Shown here one piece after another: positions 1 through 4,727 of a stretch of 7,821 nt of DNA. The notes beneath the pieces were generated by a model. The model saw nothing but the letters and a program-made list of their open reading frames with translations. It searched no databases and was not told the DNA's origin. The position numbers and the translations under genes were made by a program. Position 1 is the first letter of the stretch, and each line of letters opens with the position of its first letter. The stretch comes from Anaerolineae bacterium (GTDB lineage: Bacteria > Chloroflexota > Anaerolineae > J102), in NCBI GenBank assembly GCA_026992375.1, contig JALXAF010000107.1, positions 1 through 7,821 on the forward strand, written 5' to 3'.

Positions 1-19
1 TATTTTCAAAGCAGGTTAT

Positions 20-1717
20 TTACATCACCTCGGGAGCCGACATGCCCATCAGGCCCAGCGCATAAGCCAGCGTGGCCTTGGCGGCCTGCACCAGCATCAA
101 CCGGGCCTCGGTCAGGTCCTTCTGCTCAGGAACGATGACGCGGCAATGGCCGTAGAAGTTGGTGTAGGTCTTGGCCAGGTCCAGCGCGTAGTGAGGCAGA
201 TGATGAGGGGCCAGGTGCTCCACGGCGTTGACCACGACCTCGGGCAGTTGCAGCATCTTGCGCAACAGGGCCAGCTCTTCGGGACAGGTCAGCAGGTCGA
301 GATGTTCGGCGCTGGGGGCCAGGCTCGCGCCTGCGGCTTTTCGCAGGATGGAGGCGGAGCGGGCGTGCGCGTACTGGATGTAGTACACTGGATTCTCGCT
401 GCTCTGAGCCACGGCCAGGTCGATGTCGAAATCGATGCGGGCCTCGTTGGAGTGGCTGAGCAGGAAGTAGCGGGCCGCGTCCGCGCCAACCTCTTCCAGC
501 ACCTCGCGCATGGTGATGATCTCGCCTGAGCGCTTGGAGATTTTCACCTCTTTGCCCCCGCGCTTGAGGGTGACCAAATCGTAGAGGACAATGGTCAGAC
601 GCTCGGGCTCGATGCCAAAGGCCTTGAGCGCACCGGGCAGGCGCTTGGCCTGATTCTGGTGATCCACCGCCCACACGTTGATGACCCAATCGAAGCCGCG
701 CACGATGAATTTGTGATAGTGATAGGCCATGTCGCTGGCGAAGTAACCTGGCTCGCCATTGGAGCGCACAAACACCTCGTCTCGATCGCCGCCGATGTAT
801 TTGCTGGCCCGGAACCAGACAGCGCCATCCTTTTCGTACAGGTCGTCCTGTTCCCGCAGGCGGGCGTAAACCCGGGCGAATGTGCCGTCATTGTACAGGC
901 TTTGCTCCGAGAACCAGTTATCGAAGACGACATTCATCATCGCCAGATCGTCCGCCAGCTCGGCCAGCACGAGTTTGAGGCCCAGTTCGCGAAAACGGGG
1001 TCTGATTTCATCCTCGGGCAGGGCCAGCAAGCTGTCGCCATGCTCGGCCTTGATCTTCTTAGCATACTCGATCATGTATGCCCCGGGATAACCGTCGGCC
1101 GGAATCTCCACATCCATTCCAAAAAGCTGTTGGTAGCGCCGCCACAGGGTCATGGCGAAGGTGTCCATCTGGGCGCCGCGATCGTTGATGTAGTATTCTC
1201 GCTGCACCTGATAGCCGCTGTTTTCCAGCAATCGCGCGAGGACATCGCCGATAGCCGCGTTGCGGGCGCCGCCGAAATGCAGCGGGCCCGTGGGATTGGC
1301 GCTGACGAATTCCACCTGCACCTTCTTGCCCCTGCCCAAGTCCATGCGATGATAACCCGCGGCGTCCTGCGAGATGGCGTGAGCCTGTCGGGCCAGCCAT
1401 GCGGGCGAGAGATAGAGGTTGATGAAGCCCGGCTTGGCCACTTCCGCCCGATCCAGAAAATCGGCGTCGGGCAGCCGCTTGATCAGGATTTCGCCAATCT
1501 GCATGGGGGCGAGCTTGCCCGCCTGCTGCGCCTTCAGCACGTTGTTCACATCGCGCACGATCTGCAAGGGCAAGGCGCAGGAGTAATCGCCCTGCCCCTG
1601 GCGGCGCGGCCGACTGACGGTGACGGGCGGCATGGGGAATTTGGGCAGATCGCCCTTTTTCATGGCCTTTTTCAGAGCCTGCGCAATCAGGTCTTCCAGT
1701 TGAGATTGAATCATCAT
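20..1717 (-). CDS. argS: Arginyl-tRNA synthetase (class Ia), complete
   Basis: This cytoplasmic enzyme charges tRNA-Arg with arginine using ATP. From the chosen ATG it is 565 residues, normal for bacterial ArgRS. The N-terminal Add-1-type domain covers roughly residues 1-105 and includes a GDYSCALPL stretch. The Rossmann catalytic core follows, with SANPTGPLHFGG at about 140-150 and YINDRG near 176. The KMSKS loop is present as KISKR at 392-396. The C-terminal DALR anticodon-binding domain (about 443-565) opens with NPVYYIQYAHARS and ends with the family-typical LGLMGMSAPEVM, so the gene is complete. The HIGH motif reads HFGG (147-150), with Gly in place of the second His; see findings. A TTG start lies 23 codons upstream (1786), but that extension translates the hairpin leader, looks non-protein-like and lacks a ribosome site. 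The double ATG at 1717/1714 is therefore preferred, although its own Shine-Dalgarno is also poor. A strong promoter and a terminator-like hairpin lie just upstream. Confidence 0.97.
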   Translation of the reverse strand: MMIQSQLEDLIAQALKKAMKKGDLPKFPMPPVTVSRPRRQGQGDYSCALPLQIVRDVNNVLKAQQAGKLAPMQIGEILIKRLPDADFLDRAEVAKPGFINLYLSPAWLARQAHAISQDAAGYHRMDLGRGKKVQVEFVSANPTGPLHFGGARNAAIGDVLARLLENSGYQVQREYYINDRGAQMDTFAMTLWRRYQQLFGMDVEIPADGYPGAYMIEYAKKIKAEHGDSLLALPEDEIRPRFRELGLKLVLAELADDLAMMNVVFDNWFSEQSLYNDGTFARVYARLREQDDLYEKDGAVWFRASKYIGGDRDEVFVRSNGEPGYFASDMAYHYHKFIVRGFDWVINVWAVDHQNQAKRLPGALKAFGIEPERLTIVLYDLVTLKRGGKEVKISKRSGEIITMREVLEEVGADAARYFLLSHSNEARIDFDIDLAVAQSSENPVYYIQYAHARSASILRKAAGASLAPSAEHLDLLTCPEELALLRKMLQLPEVVVNAVEHLAPHHLPHYALDLAKTYTNFYGHCRVIVPEQKDLTEARLMLVQAAKATLAYALGLMGMSAPEVM

Positions 1718-1750
1718 GATGAGAACGTGGTGAGAGAAGATGAATGGGTC

Positions 1751-1780
1751 AAAGAAAAGCCCTCCGCGGCTGGGGAGGGC
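1751..1780 (-). terminator. Intrinsic terminator-like hairpin in the argS leader
   Basis: On the minus strand a perfect 7-bp stem, GCCCTCC / GGAGGGC (1780-1774 with 1765-1759), encloses an 8-base loop and is followed at once by TTTTCTTT (1758-1751). This is the classic Rho-independent layout. It lies 55 bases after the stop of the upstream CBS gene and 34 bases before the argS ATG. It also lies downstream of the predicted argS promoter, so it would be transcribed as part of the argS leader. It may therefore act as an attenuator as well as ending the CBS transcript. The hairpin itself is seen directly; the regulatory role is inferred. Confidence 0.7.
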
Positions 1781-1805
1781 AGTCAATCAAAGAAGGGAGA
1801 TGAAC

Positions 1806-1834
1806 AGCATACACAGAGGCGGCTCAAATGTCAA
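1806..1834 (-). promoter_or_regulatory. Sigma70-type promoter for argS
   Basis: The -35 box is TTGACA (1834-1829, perfect consensus), the spacer is exactly 17 bases, and the -10 box is TATGCT (1811-1806, four of six). The -35 box begins just past the stop codon of the upstream CBS gene. Transcription would start near 1799, giving a leader of about 80 bases that contains the terminator-like hairpin. It is the best promoter match I found in the window. Confidence 0.65.
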
Positions 1835-1835
1835 T

Positions 1836-2261
1836 TCATGCCTCGCCCCACTCCTCCAGCATCAGTCGAAACAGGTCGGATTCGGTGATGACGCCCACAG
1901 GATGCCGATGGTCATCGATGACCGGCACGCCACCGATCTTGTGCTCCAGCATCAGTTGCACCACGGTGCGCAAATGCTCCTCCGGGCCTACTACAAAGAC
2001 AGGCGTGGACATGATTTCATCCACAGCCAACAGAATCTCATCCTGATCCGGCGCATAGGGATTGGTGACGTTGTAGATGGAGAGGGCTTCCCGCACATCG
2101 CCGTCGCTGATGATGCCGATGAGGATGTCGTCTTCATCGACGACGGGCAGGCGGCGGATGTCCTTTTCTTCCATGAGTGCGGAAGCTTCCAGCACGGTGG
2201 CGTCCCAACGCACAGAAACCGCGGGCGAAGTCATAACATCTCTGGCCAAATACGAGCGCAT
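1836..2261 (-). CDS. Tandem CBS-domain protein (second of the pair)
   Basis: This is a 141-residue soluble protein made of two CBS motifs (about residues 3-58 and 80-135) and nothing else. CBS pairs fold into a Bateman module that usually senses AMP, ATP or related nucleotides. Both motifs keep the nucleotide-contacting signature, seen here as GIISDGD (49-55) and GVITESD (123-129). The start at 2261 is supported by an AGAGGG ribosome site about 7 bases upstream; a longer TTG-initiated frame overlaps the neighbouring gene and gives an unconvincing N-terminus. It is a diverged paralogue of the CBS protein encoded 97 bases upstream and is probably co-transcribed with it, since I see no terminator between them. 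No catalytic or transport domain is attached, so the regulated partner cannot be read from the sequence. It may act as a free nucleotide sensor or form a heteromer with its neighbour. Confidence 0.92.
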   Translation of the reverse strand: MRSYLARDVMTSPAVSVRWDATVLEASALMEEKDIRRLPVVDEDDILIGIISDGDVREALSIYNVTNPYAPDQDEILLAVDEIMSTPVFVVGPEEHLRTVVQLMLEHKIGGVPVIDDHRHPVGVITESDLFRLMLEEWGEA

Positions 2262-2358
2262 AATGAATCCCTCTGTGATGTGAACGGCATGTTGGATGGA
2301 ATGGAAATGAAACGGCGTAAAGGTTGCTTGCCGTCTGTGCAAAACGCTGGCGCCTTGT

Positions 2359-2790
2359 CTAGCTTTGTTCGGTTTGCGGCTGCATTTCCAGTACTTGTTC
2401 CAGGTAATCAAGCAAGTCGGTTTCGGTGAGAATGCCGACCAGTTTGTCGCCTGCCACGACTGGAACGCCGCCGTATTTATGTTTACGCATCAACCGAACC
2501 GCATCCAGAAGGTCGCTATCGACCTCGACGGTGACGGGATCGGGCGTCATGCAGCTACGCACCTCGATATGCTCCATCAGATAACTGTCGTACCAGCCTT
2601 CACGCATCACAAAAGGTGAATTCATCGCCAGGCGAAGATCGCGATCTGTGATAATCCCCACCAACTCTCCGTTTTCCACCACTGGCAGACGCCGAAATCC
2701 GCCGCGACGCATACGCGTCAGAGCCGCCCCAATGGAATGGTTTGGGGTGATGGTGACGGGATCGGGCGTCATAATGTCTCGTACAAGCAT
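2359..2790 (-). CDS. Tandem CBS-domain protein (first of the pair)
   Basis: This 143-residue soluble protein consists of two CBS motifs (about residues 1-55 and 76-133) joined by a linker of about 20 residues containing the aromatic stretch REGWYDSY. It opens with MLVRDIMTPDPVTI, a standard CBS first strand and helix, and the second motif repeats it as VRSCMTPDPVTV. The signatures GIITDRD (45-51) and GILTETD (119-125) are intact in both motifs, so adenosine-nucleotide binding is likely by family knowledge. The tail after residue 134 (EMQPQTEQS) is polar and probably disordered. The ATG at 2790 is preceded by GGAG at 11 bases, a rather long spacing. The gene lies between the LCP wall-polymer gene and its paralogue, all on one strand. 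The specific target is unknown. Confidence 0.93.
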   Translation of the reverse strand: MLVRDIMTPDPVTITPNHSIGAALTRMRRGGFRRLPVVENGELVGIITDRDLRLAMNSPFVMREGWYDSYLMEHIEVRSCMTPDPVTVEVDSDLLDAVRLMRKHKYGGVPVVAGDKLVGILTETDLLDYLEQVLEMQPQTEQS

Positions 2791-2847
2791 ACGCTTATTA
2801 TCTCCATTCGCATTGTGTCATGCAAGTAGGCTGTTTACAATGATGGA

Positions 2848-2879
2848 GATCATATTTTCTGATGATCGGCCCGCGGCCG
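2848..2879. repeat. Two abutting inverted repeats after the LCP gene
   Basis: GATCAT and ATGATC (2848-2853, 2862-2867) enclose an 8-base A/T-rich loop. Immediately beside them, sharing base 2867, CGGCC and GGCCG (2867-2871, 2875-2879) enclose CGC. They begin 8 bases after the LCP stop on the minus strand. No run of T follows the GC-rich hairpin, so this is not a standard intrinsic terminator. It could be an mRNA 3' stabiliser, a weak terminator or chance. Confidence 0.35.
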
Positions 2880-2887
2880 TCTGCCGT

Positions 2888-4381
2888 TCAGGGCATCACA
2901 AAATCAGCGCCGATGATGATGACGACATCGGCTTGAAGCTGCTCTGGCGCGCCGGGGCGGATGTTTTGATCGGAGACGCCCAGCAAATCGGCCAATTGTT
3001 TGGTGATGGGCGATTCATTGCTAACGATAATCTGGGTCTGGGCGTAATCGTTGCGGTCGGCCAGGCCCGTTCCCACCACATCGTAGCCATGCGCAATGAG
3101 GATATCGGCCAGATCTTTCTCCCGGCCTTCGTTTCCAGCGCCGTTCAATACAACGATCCGAACATCTTGCTGCGCTGCTGAGGCGGGCGGCTGGGCGGTG
3201 GCGGCGGTTGAGATTGCTTGTGGGGGTGGGGTGGTTTCTCCGCTGGCGTCATTGGCGCTCGCGTCGGCGGCGAAGAAATCATTGATGGCCGCCTGGATAA
3301 CATCCATTTTGGGCATGAGCACGGCCGCTCCCTTCTCGGTGATGGTCGGCTCCACCATGTCCGCGTCGATGATCAATCGACGAATGTGATCCAGGTTCAT
3401 CTTCCGGGCCATGTTGCTCAGTGAGATCATCTTGCTGAGAGGCATGTCGGTCTGGATGGAATCGGACAGGATGTTGAGGAGCACGGGCGCGCGAGCCACT
3501 AGATGCGGCAACTCCCCTGTGCTGAGCACTTTGTCTTTGATGGCCATGAGCACCTGCTGCTGCCGCTGCATCCGTCCGAAGTCGCTGTCCACATGACGGG
3601 TGCGGGCGTATTTCAGCGCCAGATCCGCATCCATGCAGTAATGGCCCGGCTCAAGATAAAGGGGATCGTAGCCGTAGTTGTCGTCGGGAAAGGTTGGATC
3701 ATCGATGAGCTTGGGCACGTCGATATCGATGCACCCGATCTCCTCCAACAGCTTGCGGAAGCCCTCGAAGTTGATGCGTACGTAATAATCCACTGGCTGG
3801 CCGATGAGGCTTTCCACCGTCTTTTTGGCCAGAGCAGGCCCGCCCCCGGGGTAGTTCTTGGCGTCGCCGATGACGTGGGCGCTGTTGATGCGGGTTTCCC
3901 AGAATCCGGGCACTTGCACCCACAGGTCGCGCGGGAAGGAGATCATGCCCACATCCCCCGTTTTGGGGTTGACGTGCAGCAGGATCATGGTGTCGGTGCG
4001 ATAGTAGCCGTGCTCGCCCGGGCGCTGGTCGATGCCCAACAGCAAGATGTTGATGGGATCCTGCATCTCCCAGAAGGAGTTCAGATCGACTTGCGGCGTT
4101 ACGCCCGGAACAAGAGCGGAGGCGGATTTGCCTTCGGGCTGCTGTTGCAGCGATTGATCCGTCAGCAAAAGCGGCGAGGATTTCTGCTCGCCAGCGGAAT
4201 GCAGCGCGGTTTGGGCCTGGGGTGAAGCGGAGAGAATGATGCGGGCGGTGCGGAAGAAGAGAAAACTCGCATAGAAAAAGGATGCGAGGAAGATCACCAA
4301 AAGCAGTCCCAAAAGCCCGCCGGAAAAAATTTTTCGGGAGGGGGAAGCAGGGGATGGGGAAGAATGAAGTTGCCGTGTCAT
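2888..4381 (-). CDS. LytR-CpsA-Psr (LCP) family wall-polymer ligase
   Basis: LCP proteins are membrane-anchored phosphotransferases that move lipid-pyrophosphate-linked glycopolymers (teichoic acids, capsule, arabinogalactan) onto peptidoglycan outside the cell. From the ATG this one is 497 residues. It has a short basic cytoplasmic N-terminus, one transmembrane helix (about 18-43, beginning GGLLGLLLVIFLASFFYASF), then an extracytoplasmic spacer. The LCP domain spans about 108-287: INILLLGID, YRTDTMILLHV, SFPRDLWV (R151, D152), then KYARTRHVDSDFGRMQRQQQ with the Arg residues that bind the pyrophosphate head group. A Pro/Ala/Thr-rich linker (about 372-404) leads to a LytR_C domain (405-497, VRIVVLNGAGNEG onward). 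All key LCP residues appear present, so it is probably active. A TTG 13 codons upstream (4420) is the alternative start; neither start has a strong ribosome site. I give no symbol because LCP paralogues are not separable by eye. Confidence 0.95.
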   Translation of the reverse strand: MTRQLHSSPSPASPSRKIFSGGLLGLLLVIFLASFFYASFLFFRTARIILSASPQAQTALHSAGEQKSSPLLLTDQSLQQQPEGKSASALVPGVTPQVDLNSFWEMQDPINILLLGIDQRPGEHGYYRTDTMILLHVNPKTGDVGMISFPRDLWVQVPGFWETRINSAHVIGDAKNYPGGGPALAKKTVESLIGQPVDYYVRINFEGFRKLLEEIGCIDIDVPKLIDDPTFPDDNYGYDPLYLEPGHYCMDADLALKYARTRHVDSDFGRMQRQQQVLMAIKDKVLSTGELPHLVARAPVLLNILSDSIQTDMPLSKMISLSNMARKMNLDHIRRLIIDADMVEPTITEKGAAVLMPKMDVIQAAINDFFAADASANDASGETTPPPQAISTAATAQPPASAAQQDVRIVVLNGAGNEGREKDLADILIAHGYDVVGTGLADRNDYAQTQIIVSNESPITKQLADLLGVSDQNIRPGAPEQLQADVVIIIGADFVMP

Positions 4382-4540
4382 AGTGGATGAAGTGTACCGT
4401 GCAAGACGGTGTGAAGCCAAATTACAGTCGCTTTCTCGGGCGATTCAGTGGCGGGATGTGTGCAAACCCGTCGGATTTTACACCGCGGGCGCACTATGTA
4501 ATCGTCAAAAATTAGTTCTCGTTTTGCGCTCACTGAGTGA
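4382..4540. other. Upstream region of the LCP gene, no gene seen
   Basis: This is the left part of a 346-base gene-free stretch between the LCP start and the mutS stop. I find no convincing coding frame in it. It holds the candidate LCP promoter and a short perfect palindrome, TCACTGAGTGA (4530-4540), next to the palindromic repeat that fills the rest. No intrinsic terminator for mutS is evident anywhere in the 346 bases. Confidence 0.6.
4475..4502 (-). promoter_or_regulatory. Candidate promoter for the LCP gene
   Basis: The -10 box is TAAAAT (4480-4475, five of six) and the -35 box is ATTACA (4502-4497, four of six), separated by 16 bases. It would start transcription near 4468, about 90 bases before the ATG. 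The -35 box overlaps one of three copies of the octamer CACTATGT found in this intergenic stretch. The match is moderate and unsupported by other evidence. Confidence 0.35.
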
Positions 4541-4698
4541 TGAATGTTCACAAATTAAATCGGACATAGTGGCGTTCGCCACGTTCGCCCGGCGATGAAG
4601 TCGCCGGGCTACAGAACAGCGCCGGATAAATCCGGCTAGCCCCGCAGGGGCGCTGGCGGCAGCGAAAAGGGGTAGCTATTTCTGGACATTCACTATGT
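4541..4698. repeat. GC-rich palindrome cluster, MITE-like intergenic repeat
   Basis: Five inverted repeats follow one another. They are GTGGCG/CGCCAC (4569-4582), GCCCGGCGA/TCGCCGGGC with a 5-base loop (4587-4609), GCCGGA/TCCGGC with loop TAAA (4621-4636), GCCCC/GGGGC with loop GCA (4639-4651), and CGCTG/CAGCG with loop GCGG (4651-4664). The block is bounded by an imperfect inverted repeat, TGAATGTTCACAAAT at 4541-4555 against the complement of 4678-4692 (13 of 15 match). A second, exact pair is ACATAGTG (4564-4571) against CACTATGT (4691-4698). There is no transposase frame and no clear target duplication. The structure resembles dispersed palindromic repeats or non-autonomous elements of large bacterial genomes. 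No T-run follows any stem, so it is not a simple terminator. Copy number cannot be judged from one window. Confidence 0.7.
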
Positions 4699-4727
4699 TT
4701 TACGTCTCGACCGTCGATTTGTTCCAC

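Noticed and set aside
1717..1836. T-box riboswitch for argS
   Set aside because: An aaRS leader with a terminator invites this call, but the leader is only about 80 bases, with no Stem I and no TGGNACCGCG sequence. The CCGCGG in the hairpin loop is a coincidental partial match.
659..1888. A 409-codon plus-strand open frame opposite argS, and further shorter ones opposite the CBS and LCP genes
   Set aside because: These are frame shadows of certain genes, with no domain features and amino-acid composition typical of antisense translation of GC-rich codons.
2812..2840. Promoter for the first CBS gene (TTGTAA, 17 bases, CACAAT with preceding TGA)
   Set aside because: The boxes match four of six each, but the predicted transcription start would fall at the ribosome site, leaving about 15 bases of leader. 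The evidence is too weak to annotate.
2811..2842. Inverted repeat CATTGT / ACAATG upstream of the first CBS gene
   Set aside because: Six-base arms 20 bases apart are expected by chance in a window of this size.
4569..4664. CRISPR array or tRNA cluster suggested by repeated short palindromes
   Set aside because: The stems differ in sequence, there is no constant repeat with spacers, and no cloverleaf or CCA-type acceptor end can be drawn.
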